A DNA stretch of 64,000 nucleotides, taken from assembly GCF_902170785.1 (NCBI RefSeq), contig NZ_CABHYG010000009.1, positions 426,560 through 490,559 on the forward strand, given 5' to 3'. Source of the stretch: Yersinia proxima (lineage in GTDB: Bacteria; Pseudomonadota; Gammaproteobacteria; Enterobacterales; Enterobacteriaceae). Numbering within the stretch: position 1 is the stretch's first letter; each line of letters opens with the position of its first letter. Under the pieces are notes generated by a model. It searched no databases. It saw nothing but the letters and a program-made list of their open reading frames with translations, and was not told the origin of the DNA. Made by a program: the position numbers and the translations under genes. Of the stretch, positions 1-9,009 are shown one piece after another.

Positions 1-196
1 GCAGTTCACCGACGCCGATTTGCAGTGAGAGGTTTCTCAACACATGGAAACCATCAAAACTGACATTGATATCTTCCAAAGTCAGTACCGGATCCCGCTG
101 CTGGCGATACTTATCCGCAGCATGCTGTACTACACCGGGCTCCTGAGCAATAATTTCAGGGTAAATAAGTTGTTCTGTAATTTGAAACCGACTCAT
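1..196 (-). CDS. urtD: Urea ABC transporter ATP-binding protein UrtD, N-terminal part (cut by window edge)
   Basis: Only the first 65 codons lie in the window. They encode a start of UrtD type, with a segment reading LEDINVSFDGFHVLRNLSL, the usual first strands of a branched-chain-type ABC ATPase. The Walker A motif would lie just beyond the left edge. UrtD is one of two cytoplasmic ATPases that drive urea import. The start codon overlaps the urtC stop in an ATGA arrangement, so it is translationally coupled to the operon upstream. The identity rests mainly on operon position. Confidence 0.85.
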   Translation of the reverse strand, partial: MSRFQITEQLIYPEIIAQEPGVVQHAADKYRQQRDPVLTLEDINVSFDGFHVLRNLSLQIGVGEL

Positions 197-1269
197 TTGT
201 CTTTTCCCCGTTTCAGCAAGCCAATAACCCCTTTAGGTAAGAACAACGTCACCAAAATAAAGATCAAACCGAGGAAAAATTGCCAATATTCGGGCATAGC
301 CATGGTGAACCAACTTTTTGCTCCATTGACAATACCAGCCCCCAGCACCGGGCCAATCAAAGTGCCACGCCCACCTAACGCAACCCAAATTGCAGCTTCA
401 ATAGAGTTAGTGGGTGACATTTCACTGGGATTGATAATACCCACCTGCGGCACATATAGCGCACCTGCCAGAGCACACAGCACGGCTGATAACGTCCAGA
501 TAAACAGCTTGAAACCTTTAGGATCATAGCCACAGAATGTCAGGCGGTTTTCAGCATCGCGCACCGCGGTCAGTATCCGGCCAAATTTGGTTCTCGCCAC
601 GGCAAACCCGAGAGCCAAACTGGCAATAAGCAGTGCGAGTGTTGCCAGAAATAAGGCTATGCGTGTGGAGGTTGCTGATACCGAAAAACCCAACATAGTT
701 GTAAAACCGGTGAAACCGTTATTGCCACCAAAACCGGTTTCATTGCGGAAAAACAGTAGCATACCGGCATAGGTTAATGCCTGAGTCATAATGGAAAAGT
801 AGACACCTTTTATTTTGGAGCGAAAGGCAAAGTAACCAAAAATAAAAGCCAATAAACCGGGCACTACCACAATCAAGCACAACGCCCAAATAAAATATTG
901 GCTACCACTCCAAAACCACGGCAATTCAGACCAAGAGAGAAAAGACATAAATGCGGGCAAACCATCACCGGCCGCTTGCCGCATCAGGTACATCCCCATG
1001 GCATACCCCCCTAGGGCAAAGAATAAACCATGGCCGAGAGATAATAATCCGGCATATCCCCATACCAGATCCAATGCAATAGCAACCACCGCATAACACA
1101 GAATCTTACCTACAACTGTTAAGGTATATGTCGAGATTGCCAGTGGGTTATCCGCAGGTAGTAATGCCAAAAAAGGAAGAATAATCAGTAAAATAGTGAC
1201 TATCCCTGCTAATGACAGACTAAGGGTTGGGGCTTTCTTCGCCAAGGTTATAGCCAAAGGTTGATTCAT
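193..1269 (-). CDS. urtC: Urea ABC transporter permease UrtC
   Basis: This 358-residue protein is a hydrophobic permease of the branched-chain amino acid/urea ABC family (LivM-like) and forms half of the inner-membrane channel. About ten membrane segments are apparent. The stretch VWGYAGLLSLGHGLFFALGG is typical of the family, and the conserved loop near residues 295-315 (WVALGGRGTLIGPVLGAG) is the ATPase-contact region. The gene overlaps urtB by one base and urtD by four, as expected for a tightly coupled operon. Length is normal for UrtC. Confidence 0.93.
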   Translation of the reverse strand: MNQPLAITLAKKAPTLSLSLAGIVTILLIILPFLALLPADNPLAISTYTLTVVGKILCYAVVAIALDLVWGYAGLLSLGHGLFFALGGYAMGMYLMRQAAGDGLPAFMSFLSWSELPWFWSGSQYFIWALCLIVVVPGLLAFIFGYFAFRSKIKGVYFSIMTQALTYAGMLLFFRNETGFGGNNGFTGFTTMLGFSVSATSTRIALFLATLALLIASLALGFAVARTKFGRILTAVRDAENRLTFCGYDPKGFKLFIWTLSAVLCALAGALYVPQVGIINPSEMSPTNSIEAAIWVALGGRGTLIGPVLGAGIVNGAKSWFTMAMPEYWQFFLGLIFILVTLFLPKGVIGLLKRGKDK

Positions 1270-2870
1270 TAGTCACTCACCCTGCCCTTGAGGGCAAACA
1301 GACCTTGCGGTCGTTTTTGAATAAACAAAATGATCAGCACTAAAATCAATATCTTGCCCAGCACTGCACCGATCTGCGGTTCCAGAATTTTATTTAGCAT
1401 GCCCAGCCCAAAGGCGGCCACAACACTGCCAGCTAATTGCCCGACCCCGCCAAGCACCACCACCAGGAAAGAGTCGATAATATAACCCTGACCTAATTCC
1501 GGGCCGACGTTCCCAAGCTGCGATAGCGCAACGCCACCCAAGCCGGCAATACCAGAACCTAATCCAAAAGCCAACATATCGACTTTCCCAGTTGCTACCC
1601 CGCAACATGCGGCCATTGCACGGTTTTGTGTCACTGCTCGTACCTGCAATCCAAGGCGAGTTTTATTCAGCAATAACCATGTGAGCAGCAAAACAATCAC
1701 AACGAAGGCAATAACGGCAATCCGATTCCACGGTAGAACCAGATTAGGTAAAAGTTGCACTCCACCCGATAACCAGGCTGGATTGGCCACTTCCAAATTT
1801 TGCGCGCCAAAAATCATTCGTACTCCTTGAATAAGCATCAAACTGATGCCCCAGGTTGCCAGCAGGGTTTCTAGTGGGCGGCCGTACAGATGTCGAATCA
1901 CGGCTCGCTCTAAAGTCATACCAATTCCGGCGGTAATAAAGAAAGCAACCGGTAAAGCGACTAATGGATAGAGCGCCAGCCAATGTGGTGCAAATTGTTG
2001 AAACAGTGATTGCACTAAATAGGCGGAGTAGGCTCCCAGCATCAGCATCTCGCCATGAGCCATATTGATGACGCCCAATAAGCCGTAAGTGATTGCTAAT
2101 CCCAGCGCGGCCAACAGTAAGATAGATCCCAGCGACAGCCCGCTAAATACCTGCCCGATCACATCTCCCACCATCAATCGGTTTTGCACCTGTTTTAAAC
2201 TACTGGCCGCCGCTGCACGCACCTGTGCATCAGGCTCGGCCTTGTTATCAGTTAAGTTTTGCAGCCGTGATTGAGTTTGCGGTGAGCCCGATTGCCCTAA
2301 CAGTTGAACGGCTTTTAACCGTATTTGCGGGTTGCTGTTGGTCAGTTGCAAATTTGCCAGCGCAATGTTCAGTGCTTCTTTGACTTCGCTGTCAGTTTCT
2401 AATTTCAAACGCTGATTAAGTAGCGGCAGTTGATCACTTTGCGCCTGCTGCTGTAATTCTAATGCTGCTTGTAAACGCACTGATTTGTCGTCACTGACCA
2501 GCCGTTGAGCCGCCAAAGCATTGGCAATCAAAATACGTAACCGGTTGTTGAGCCAAATCTTCTTAGGTACGCCGGTCGGTTGTAACTGCCCCTCCAGCGG
2601 GGTGAAAACCTGATGATTCTGGACAAAAACCTGCCCAGCACTGTCTATCACTAACGTTTCTTGTTTCAGCGCTTGTAATAATGCTAAACGGCTCGCATCC
2701 GGTTCTGTCGCCCATTGCTGCAACATCGTGGCCTGTTGCGAACGATTAGCTGCAGCAAAATCATGAACTGTCCCTGCCATCGCAAATGTCGACATGCTGA
2801 GTAACAGGAACAGCATCACCTTAAGCAAATCATTAGCCGTTCTACTCCAAACAGGAATTAACGATTTCAT
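1269..2870 (-). CDS. urtB: Urea ABC transporter permease UrtB
   Basis: UrtB is the second urea permease subunit. It differs from LivH by an N-terminal periplasmic extension, seen here as about 200 residues rich in Leu, Gln and Ala helices. A LivH-like membrane region follows, including ITYGLLGVINMAHGEM and a late VVVLGGVGQLAGSVVAA loop. The start chosen (533 aa) opens with MKSLIPVW and a clear signal-type hydrophobic segment ending FAMAG. A longer reading from 2921 has a GGAG ribosome site 8 bases upstream, but it would put 17 extra residues before the signal sequence and run through a terminator-like hairpin. The start therefore remains uncertain. Confidence 0.9.
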   Translation of the reverse strand: MKSLIPVWSRTANDLLKVMLFLLLSMSTFAMAGTVHDFAAANRSQQATMLQQWATEPDASRLALLQALKQETLVIDSAGQVFVQNHQVFTPLEGQLQPTGVPKKIWLNNRLRILIANALAAQRLVSDDKSVRLQAALELQQQAQSDQLPLLNQRLKLETDSEVKEALNIALANLQLTNSNPQIRLKAVQLLGQSGSPQTQSRLQNLTDNKAEPDAQVRAAAASSLKQVQNRLMVGDVIGQVFSGLSLGSILLLAALGLAITYGLLGVINMAHGEMLMLGAYSAYLVQSLFQQFAPHWLALYPLVALPVAFFITAGIGMTLERAVIRHLYGRPLETLLATWGISLMLIQGVRMIFGAQNLEVANPAWLSGGVQLLPNLVLPWNRIAVIAFVVIVLLLTWLLLNKTRLGLQVRAVTQNRAMAACCGVATGKVDMLAFGLGSGIAGLGGVALSQLGNVGPELGQGYIIDSFLVVVLGGVGQLAGSVVAAFGLGMLNKILEPQIGAVLGKILILVLIILFIQKRPQGLFALKGRVSD

Positions 2871-2896
2871 AGGCCCACTCATCACGGATATGTGGC

Positions 2897-2936
2897 AAAA
2901 AAGAGCCGGAGGCAGCAACATTTGACTGACTCCGGG
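2897..2936 (-). terminator. Terminator-like attenuator between urtA and urtB
   Basis: On the minus strand CCGGAG pairs with CTCCGG across a loop of about 18 bases, followed within two bases by a run of six T. It lies just after the urtA stop and before the favoured urtB start. Partial termination here would give more binding protein than permease, a common design in ABC operons. The stem is short, so this is an inference. Confidence 0.5.
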
Positions 2937-2944
2937 TGTCAGCG

Positions 2945-4213
2945 CTACTGGGTACTTTTCACTGGATGGTCTGGTTTTTTGTCATTTCCGGCGATAAATG
3001 GGCTCCACGGCTGAGCGCGGATAGGGGCATCCGTCTGCCACACCACATTGAACTGCCCATCGGCTTCAATTTCGCCAATCATCACGGGTTTATGTAGATG
3101 GTGATTAGTCTCATCCATGGTTAAGGTAAAACCGGAGGGTGCTGGATAGGTTTGCCCAGCCATTGCGGCGCGCACTTTATCCACATCGGTTGATTTGGCT
3201 TTCTCCACCGCCTGCGCCCACATATGCATGCCAACCCAGGTTGCTTCCATCGGGTCATTGGTCACAGCGGTATCAGCATTCGGCAACTTGTGAGCTTTGG
3301 CATAGGCTTTCCATTGCTCAACAAACTTTTTATTAGTTGGATTATCTACCGATTGGAAGTAGTTCCACGCCGCGAGATTGCCCACTAATGGTTTAGTATC
3401 AATACCGCGCAGTTCTTCTTCGCCCACGGAGAAAGCAATGACTGGCACATCAGTGGCTTTAATGCCCTGATTGGCTAATTCTTTGTAGAAAGGAACATTC
3501 GAATCACCATTGATGGTGGAGATAACTGCAGTTTTGCCATCAGCTGAGAACTTTTTAATATTACTCACGATCGTTTGATAATCGCTATAGCCGAACGGTG
3601 TATAAACCTCCTCGATATCTTTATCCTGAATACCTTTACTGTGCAGGAAAGCGCGTAAAATTTTATTGGTTGTTCGCGGATAAACATAATCAGTACCTAA
3701 CAGAATAAAGCGCTTCGCCGCACCACCATCTTCACTCAATAAATATTCCACTGCGGGGATAGCTTGCTGATTTGGTGCCGCGCCGGTGTAGAAAACATTC
3801 GGTGACATCTCCTCACCTTCATACTGTACCGGGTAAAACAGTAAACCATTAAGCTCTTCAAATACGGGTAAAACTGATTTACGAGAGACCGAAGTCCAGG
3901 CACCGAAAACAACCGCGACTTTATCTTGTGTTAATAATTGCCGTGCTTTTTCGGCAAATAACGGCCAGTTAGATGCCGGGTCAACAATAACCGGCTCAAG
4001 TTGTTTACCTAATACTCCGCCGTGCGCATTGATATCATCAATACTCATTAACGCCATATCTTTCAGGGGTGTTTCAGAAATAGCCATCGTGCCGGACAAC
4101 GAGTGCAAAATACCCACTTTAATAGTATCAGCGGCCAGTGTGCCAAAAGCCACACCCAGACTGATAACCGAAGCTGAAAGCGCAAAAACCTTAATTAAGT
4201 TACGATGTTGCAT
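2945..4213 (-). CDS. urtA: Urea ABC transporter substrate-binding protein UrtA
   Basis: This 422-residue periplasmic binding protein captures urea for the UrtBCDE importer. The N-terminus is a signal peptide (MQHRNLIKVFALSASVISLG, cleavage near LAA/DTIK). It is followed by KVGILHSLSGTMAISETPL, the usual start of UrtA/AmiC-type receptors of type I periplasmic fold. YVYPRTTN and GDSNVPFYKEL are further family-like segments. The start at 4213 is supported by AGAGG eight bases upstream. A longer reading from 4249 would add 12 non-signal residues. It is the first gene of the urtABCD operon and lies behind sigma-54-type and NtrC-type sites. Confidence 0.94.
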   Translation of the reverse strand: MQHRNLIKVFALSASVISLGVAFGTLAADTIKVGILHSLSGTMAISETPLKDMALMSIDDINAHGGVLGKQLEPVIVDPASNWPLFAEKARQLLTQDKVAVVFGAWTSVSRKSVLPVFEELNGLLFYPVQYEGEEMSPNVFYTGAAPNQQAIPAVEYLLSEDGGAAKRFILLGTDYVYPRTTNKILRAFLHSKGIQDKDIEEVYTPFGYSDYQTIVSNIKKFSADGKTAVISTINGDSNVPFYKELANQGIKATDVPVIAFSVGEEELRGIDTKPLVGNLAAWNYFQSVDNPTNKKFVEQWKAYAKAHKLPNADTAVTNDPMEATWVGMHMWAQAVEKAKSTDVDKVRAAMAGQTYPAPSGFTLTMDETNHHLHKPVMIGEIEADGQFNVVWQTDAPIRAQPWSPFIAGNDKKPDHPVKSTQ

Positions 4214-4263
4214 AGCGTTAACCTCTGGTCGTTGAGTAAAAACACACAAGATTGAATAACTCT

Positions 4264-4281
4264 GCGCAATCGCCGTGCCAG
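4264..4281 (-). promoter_or_regulatory. Sigma-54 (RpoN) promoter of the urt operon
   Basis: The minus strand reads CTGGCACGGCGATTGCGC. It matches the sigma-54 consensus YTGGCACGRNNNTTGCW except at the last base, with correct GG-to-GC spacing. Transcription would start near 4254, about 40 bases before the urtA start codon. This is known to be the promoter type of nitrogen-starvation genes. Confidence 0.8.
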
Positions 4282-4354
4282 TTTTATATCTTGATGATTT
4301 AATTTAACATTATAAATATTTCGACCAAATAGCCTGATATACAGCCTAATTATC

Positions 4355-4371
4355 TGCACCATTATTGCGCA
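4355..4371. promoter_or_regulatory. Probable NtrC enhancer site upstream of urtA
   Basis: The plus strand reads TGCACCATTATTGCGCA, which is GCAC, seven bases, then GCGC. The NtrC pattern is GCAC-N7-GTGC, so one position differs. The centre is about 109 bases upstream of the predicted sigma-54 start point, a normal enhancer distance. The same 12-mer TGCACCATTATT recurs upstream of the orphan urtE-like gene at 32.6 kb. Confidence 0.55.
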
Positions 4372-4482
4372 ACAAACGAGCACATATAGTGCAACACAGA
4401 AAGGGGGTGAGATATAAAGAAAAGACTAACTGAGATAGGCTAATTTAAAAATAGAGTGAGGTTATCTCGTTAATTAACGAAA

Positions 4483-4511
4483 AACAGGAATAGCAAATTG
4501 CTACTCCTGTT
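4483..4511 (-). terminator. Terminator after yehS
   Basis: AACAGGA(A)TAGCAA pairs with TTGCTA(C)TCCTGTT with one internal mismatch, and a T run follows on the minus strand. T-rich sequence also follows on the plus strand. It lies between the yehS stop and the urt promoter region and would insulate the two. Confidence 0.6.
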
Positions 4512-4557
4512 CTTTTACCGATAATCGACATCCGATTTTATATCAACATGATTATTT

Positions 4558-5028
4558 CTATTTTTTAGGGCCACGTATACGTAATGTCAAACCCTTAAGG
4601 AAATAACGCAACACCTGATCGCCACATGGACGGAAGTTTTTGCTGCCTTCTTTACGGAACAATGCATTTAACTCAGGTTTGGATACTGGGAATTCGACCG
4701 CGTTGAAAACGTCATGCATATCGGTGTCTTTCAATTCAAATGCTACACGCAGTTTTTTTAGCACGATATTGTTAGTAATGACTGGCTCTACCGCAGGTGC
4801 CGGGAACTTGTCATCCTTACCGCGTCTAAAGAAAATCAGGCCATTAAGGAAATGTGCCATCACCAGATCAGGGCAATCCTGATAACCGGCTTCATCTTCT
4901 TTTTTAAGAAAATTAACGACATCCGCATTGTCCACTTCAAAGTCAGCCAGCTTAATGATTTCAGTTATCTTGGTATCGTTTACGTTAAGCATATAGCGAA
5001 CACTACGGAGCACATCGTTGTTGATCAT
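4558..5028 (-). CDS. yehS: YehS family protein (DUF1456)
   Basis: This 156-residue soluble protein matches YehS of E. coli in length and layout. It has two copies of the DUF1456 repeat, one starting near residue 3 (NNDVLRSVRYMLNVND) and one near residue 86 (NNIVLKKLRVAFELKD). Each ends in a CPDLVMAHFLNGLIFFRRGKD-like or CGDQVLRYFLKGLTLRIRG-like helix. The function of the family is unknown. It is a single-gene unit between the urt promoter and the phn operon. Confidence 0.88.
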   Translation of the reverse strand: MINNDVLRSVRYMLNVNDTKITEIIKLADFEVDNADVVNFLKKEDEAGYQDCPDLVMAHFLNGLIFFRRGKDDKFPAPAVEPVITNNIVLKKLRVAFELKDTDMHDVFNAVEFPVSKPELNALFRKEGSKNFRPCGDQVLRYFLKGLTLRIRGPKK

Positions 5029-5287
5029 ATTACTGCCCTATTCCTATTATTTAGATTAGACGTGCGCGAATATCGCAAGAAAAACAAAAATCTTCTTTAA
5101 CGTCTAGCGGGCAGTATTGTATAGATCCACGCCGATTTTCTCAATGTAAATCTGGTTGATGATAAAAGCACACATATAGCAGGAAATAAAATAATCATGA
5201 TATACAATTATTAATTAACTATTTCCAATAAAAAACAAATTAAGGCAAGAGATAAATAAATACTTACCTTAATTCGTAGAATAGAGA

Positions 5288-6193
5288 TCAAACTTTAGAT
5301 TTAATATTATTGGTTGGCTGATAAAGTGCAATTTCCTCGCCAACAATATACTTCTTCCGCAAAGTGGCAGAGATCTTGTCCATAATCATGACAATAACCA
5401 CCATAATTAAAGTAATAAACATCACGACATCCCAATTCCACAAGCGCATGTTCTCTGCATAAACTAAGCCGATCCCTCCAGCCCCGACAAAACCTAATAC
5501 TGCAGCCGAACGGGTATTCGATTCAATTTGGTAAAGACTTAAAGCTAAAAAAGTGGGGAAAGACTGAGTGAAAATACCAAAACGCTGTTTTTGCAAAGCA
5601 TTGGCTCCCATTGCAGTTAAGCCGCGATTAGGCGATTTATCTACCGCTTCATGCCCTTCCGCATAAAGTTTACCGAGCAACCCCATATCTTGCATAATAA
5701 TCGCCAACACCCCAGCAAGTGGCCCCATACCCACTGCGCGCACAAAAATCAGCCCCCAGATCGCCATATCAATACCACGGAAAATATCCAGGAAACGTCG
5801 CACGACAAATGAAATAAGGCGTAAACTCGGTGTCGACATCACATTTCGCGCCGCCAGGAATGATAGGGGTAAAGCAATCAATGTGGCAGTAATTGTCCCG
5901 GCAAAAACAATAGCTAAGGTAATAAAAATCTGACCAAAGTAATATCTAAATGGCCAATTAACAAAATCATGCCAAACAAACATGCGCAAAAAATATCGGC
6001 TTATTTGCTGACTGCCATTAACAAATGTCTGCCAGGGGATGCCAAAAGTTTTAAAGAAAAAAAGGTAATATAAAAAGATACCTACAACAATTATCGAGAC
6101 CCACTTTATATACCGTTTTTGCTGTAAGAAAATCTGCGGATGCTGCTGTTTCAGTGTTGCTAGTTGCCCTGCGCTAAAATGGCCTGTCAGCAT
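5288..6193 (-). CDS. phnE: Phosphonate-type ABC transporter permease PhnE (second copy)
   Basis: This 301-residue inner-membrane permease belongs to the PhnE family. The permease loop GFVGAGGIGLVYAENMRLWNWD near residues 234-255 is the family ATPase-contact region. Six or so membrane segments are apparent, with an extended hydrophilic N-terminus. It starts in a TAATG overlap with the upstream permease and is the last gene of the operon. The two different PhnE-like proteins probably form a heterodimeric channel. Substrate could be phosphonate, phosphite or a phosphate ester and cannot be read from the sequence. Confidence 0.88.
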   Translation of the reverse strand: MLTGHFSAGQLATLKQQHPQIFLQQKRYIKWVSIIVVGIFLYYLFFFKTFGIPWQTFVNGSQQISRYFLRMFVWHDFVNWPFRYYFGQIFITLAIVFAGTITATLIALPLSFLAARNVMSTPSLRLISFVVRRFLDIFRGIDMAIWGLIFVRAVGMGPLAGVLAIIMQDMGLLGKLYAEGHEAVDKSPNRGLTAMGANALQKQRFGIFTQSFPTFLALSLYQIESNTRSAAVLGFVGAGGIGLVYAENMRLWNWDVVMFITLIMVVIVMIMDKISATLRKKYIVGEEIALYQPTNNIKSKV

Positions 6194-7056
6194 TATGAAA
6201 CTCCTTCCACAACTCGTTTGCGTAATTTGCCAGATGTGTAATCCAATAGTGAAACTACAATAATAATCAGCAGTAGTGTCATACTCACCTGATCATAACG
6301 ATCCAGTTTGATTGAGGTCATTAACTCCTGGCCAATCCCCCCCGCCCCCACCAAACCCAAAATAGTCGATTGACGAAAATTAATTTCCAGCCGCATAAAG
6401 CTATAGGAAAGAAATATGGGTTTGACTTGCGGCCAAAGTGCAAAACGCATTCGCTGTAATTTACCGGCGCCACAAGCAGCGAGTCCGCGGACAGGTTTAT
6501 CCGATGCGGTTTCCAATGATTCGTAAAACAACTTAGTTAAGCTGCCAATAGTGTGTAAAGCCAGCGCCAAAAAACCGGGAATCGCCCCAATTCCAAAAGC
6601 CATAACAAACATAACTGCCCATGCCAATTCTGGCATAGTGCGTAAAAAGGCGACAAAGGTTCGGATAGATAATCTCAACCATGATGGGCTTTGAGTATTA
6701 TTCGCCGCCAAAAAAGCCAGAAGGATAGCAACCATTACCGATAAAATTGTCGATGCCACTGCCAGTTGCAGAGTTTCCCAGATTAGCGGTAACTGAATCG
6801 GCAGACGATAGCCCCAATAAGCCAACGAACCTTCCGTATGACCATCCGCGAATAGTTTATGCCAATGGAGTACGGGGACAGTTTCAACCAGATAATCAAA
6901 AAAGTGCGGAATAGAAATAAAAACAGTATGCAAATTAAACTCAGCAATACTTCCCGCACCAAGATAGATAATGATCAGCGTCAATGACCAAAGCAATGTT
7001 TCACGTTTCTGTTTAGTGCGAACCCGCTGATAGTAATGGTTAAAGTCTGTATTCAA
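6193..7056 (-). CDS. phnE: Phosphonate-type ABC transporter permease PhnE (first copy)
   Basis: This 287-residue permease is a divergent relative of its downstream neighbour. Its contact loop reads GLVGAGGIGQELMTSIKLDRYDQ, near residues 235-257. The N-terminus is cytoplasmic and basic (YYQRVRTKQKRE) and is followed by a hydrophobic segment. It lies 71 bases downstream of phnD, and that gap holds a strong hairpin. Its stop overlaps the start of the next permease by one base. Confidence 0.88.
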   Translation of the reverse strand: MNTDFNHYYQRVRTKQKRETLLWSLTLIIIYLGAGSIAEFNLHTVFISIPHFFDYLVETVPVLHWHKLFADGHTEGSLAYWGYRLPIQLPLIWETLQLAVASTILSVMVAILLAFLAANNTQSPSWLRLSIRTFVAFLRTMPELAWAVMFVMAFGIGAIPGFLALALHTIGSLTKLFYESLETASDKPVRGLAACGAGKLQRMRFALWPQVKPIFLSYSFMRLEINFRQSTILGLVGAGGIGQELMTSIKLDRYDQVSMTLLLIIIVVSLLDYTSGKLRKRVVEGVS

Positions 7057-7080
7057 AATTAGCTACCACCTAAAAGCATT

Positions 7081-7101
7081 AGCTCCGGCTTTGCCGGAGC
7101 T
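7081..7101 (-). terminator. Perfect hairpin between phnD and phnE
   Basis: AGCTCCGGC TTT GCCGGAGCT is a perfect 9-bp stem with a 3-base loop. It lies between the phnD stop and the first permease start. On the minus strand it is followed by AATGCTTTT, so it may be a weak terminator or an mRNA-stabilising structure raising PhnD over the permeases. Confidence 0.55.
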
Positions 7102-7127
7102 AATAAATTTATTTCCGTAGAGTCAAC

Positions 7128-8057
7128 TTAACGGTCGCCTTTGGTTAACTCACGCTTCATATCAATAATTGTTTGATACTCGCTAAGTGATGTCTCACCA
7201 ATATGCTGTTTACCGCCCATCGCTTTGATAAAGCAGGCGTGATCTTCTTTATCTAATTTTTTAACCGCAGCTACTAATTGCGCCTTAAATTCAGGCGGCA
7301 ATGCACCACGGACTAAAATCGGGCCATTAGGAATAAGTGGAGATTCCCAGATGATACGGATCTGCTTCATTAAATCCGGGTGATCCATCCTAATCATGCG
7401 GGTGAATGCGCCGCTGGTATAACCGGTATTGTAGTCACCGATCATTGATGCCCATGTTACTGCTCCGTCAAATTGACCGTTAATAACACCCAGAATATCC
7501 TGCTCATGGCCGCCAGAGAATGTCACGCTAGAGAAGAAATTGTTATATTTGTTATCAGCTGTCCCGCCTAATTTCTGTTTAAAGACTTGATTAGGGATCA
7601 AGAAACCTGAAGTTGAGTCTGGATCAGCGAAACCAAATGCTTTGCCCTTTAAATCTTCAATTTTCTGATAAGGGCTATCGGCTTTGACGACCACAACTGA
7701 GTGATAACCGCGCGATTTGTCAGTGTCATCAATAGCAATACCCACGATATCGACGGCTTTAGGATCTTTAATATAAACAGAAGCAAAAGAGGACGGAGAC
7801 ATACTTAATACCAGGTCAATCTTCCCACCTAGTAAACCTTGAATCACCCCTGAGTAGTCAGAAGCATTATGTAGATTGGTTTTAACATTTAATTCTTTAT
7901 CTAAGAATTCTTTGACACACATATTATCGCCAATTTGCTGTGTCGCATTCTGTCCGCCCAAAATACCCAGATTAATTTCTTTTGGCGCATCCGCTGCCGT
8001 GGCATTAAATACCATCATACTTGCCAATAATGAGGTAAGACAAAGTACTTTTTTCAT
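7128..8057 (-). CDS. phnD: Phosphonate-type ABC transporter substrate-binding protein PhnD
   Basis: This 309-residue exported protein has a signal peptide (MKKVLCLTSLLASMMVFNAT, cleavage near AA/DAPK). Family features include NLGILGGQNATQQIGDNMC at the start of the mature chain, SDYSGVIQGLLGGKIDLVLSM near residues 66-86, and DPDSTSGFLIPNQVF near residues 145-159. The last is the conserved phosphonate-binding loop of PhnD. It lies 36 bases downstream of phnC. It is shorter than E. coli PhnD and belongs to a different subgroup, so its ligand may differ. Confidence 0.87.
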   Translation of the reverse strand: MKKVLCLTSLLASMMVFNATAADAPKEINLGILGGQNATQQIGDNMCVKEFLDKELNVKTNLHNASDYSGVIQGLLGGKIDLVLSMSPSSFASVYIKDPKAVDIVGIAIDDTDKSRGYHSVVVVKADSPYQKIEDLKGKAFGFADPDSTSGFLIPNQVFKQKLGGTADNKYNNFFSSVTFSGGHEQDILGVINGQFDGAVTWASMIGDYNTGYTSGAFTRMIRMDHPDLMKQIRIIWESPLIPNGPILVRGALPPEFKAQLVAAVKKLDKEDHACFIKAMGGKQHIGETSLSEYQTIIDMKRELTKGDR

Positions 8058-8093
8058 TAAAATAACCTATTCTGATAAAGGGATAAGTGGGAA

Positions 8094-8930
8094 TTAATGC
8101 AAAAGCTCAGTTGATTCGTCGCTATATATATCCTGAATAATAGAGTCATTCAGTACAGAGGGATGCCCGTCAAAAATAATTCGTCCATGAGCAATGCCAA
8201 TGACTCTTGTACAATACTCTTTTACTAAATCGACAGAGTGTAAGTTAACGACGACTGCAATATCGTCTTCACTTATTTTCTGCAAGGTATTCATAATGCG
8301 AGTGGTGTTTTTTGGGTCCAAAGAAGCGACGGGTTCGTCAGCCAATAATATTTTGGGGTTTTGCATCATGGCACGACAAATAGCCACACGCTGCATTTGT
8401 CCACCCGAGAGGTTTTCTGCACGTTGCAAGGCATGTGGCAGCATATTAAGCCATTGCAACAACTCGATTGCCCTGGCGCGATCTTGGTCTGCAAAAATTT
8501 TAAAAAATGATTTTAGTGTGGAGGTGTAACTGAGGCGACCTAATAAAACATTAGTCATAACATCGAGACGCGGCACCAAACAGAAATCTTGAAAAATCAT
8601 GCCACATTTGGCTCGCCATTTTCGCATCTGCTTGGTTGTTAGGGCTGCAATATTCTGTGTCTCACCATTGTCATGGTAATTAATAATTTCACCAGCACTG
8701 CTGGGAATAGTGCCATTTAAAACATGCAACAATGTCGATTTACCGGCACCAGAACGGCCAATTATTGCAACAAACTCACCCGCGTAAAGCTCAAAATTAA
8801 TATCATCCAGAACGCGATGCTGTGACTTATACGCCTTAACTAAACCTTTAACAGTAAGTACCTTTTTACGCGATTCTGACACCGCAACTGGATAATCAGC
8901 CACAGTGAATTTACGTAACGCCTGGCCCAT
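8094..8930 (-). CDS. phnC: Phosphonate-type ABC transporter ATP-binding protein PhnC
   Basis: This 278-residue ATPase is complete. It carries Walker [10 protein letters not shown] near residue 57, Q-loop [21 protein letters not shown], signature [16 protein letters not shown] near residue 173, Walker [14 protein letters not shown], and a switch His in [10 protein letters not shown]. This is the PhnC pattern ([16 protein letters not shown]). An N-terminal extension of about 25 residues precedes the ABC core. It is the first gene of phnC-D-E-E. No C-P lyase genes (phnG-M) follow, so breakdown of the ligand must be encoded elsewhere or be unnecessary. Confidence 0.92.
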   Translation of the reverse strand: MGQALRKFTVADYPVAVSESRKKVLTVKGLVKAYKSQHRVLDDINFELYAGEFVAIIGRSGAGKSTLLHVLNGTIPSSAGEIINYHDNGETQNIAALTTKQMRKWRAKCGMIFQDFCLVPRLDVMTNVLLGRLSYTSTLKSFFKIFADQDRARAIELLQWLNMLPHALQRAENLSGGQMQRVAICRAMMQNPKILLADEPVASLDPKNTTRIMNTLQKISEDDIAVVVNLHSVDLVKEYCTRVIGIAHGRIIFDGHPSVLNDSIIQDIYSDESTELLH

Positions 8931-8991
8931 GTTATGTCTCTCAGATTACCTGTAGTCATGAACCATTAACGAATATTTCTATTGCATATTG

Positions 8992-9009
8992 ATGATAGTT
9001 TTATGAGAG
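8992..9009 (-). promoter_or_regulatory. Pho box upstream of phnC
   Basis: The minus strand reads CTCTCAT AAAA CTATCAT. These are two 7-bp direct repeats separated by 4 bp, each one mismatch from the PhoB repeat CTGTCAT. An AT-rich -10-like segment follows at about 10 bases. It lies 62 bases before the phnC start and points to induction by phosphate starvation. Confidence 0.75.

Noticed and set aside
4195..4383. 62-residue ORF across the urtA promoter
   Set aside because: It covers the predicted sigma-54 site and has no supporting features.
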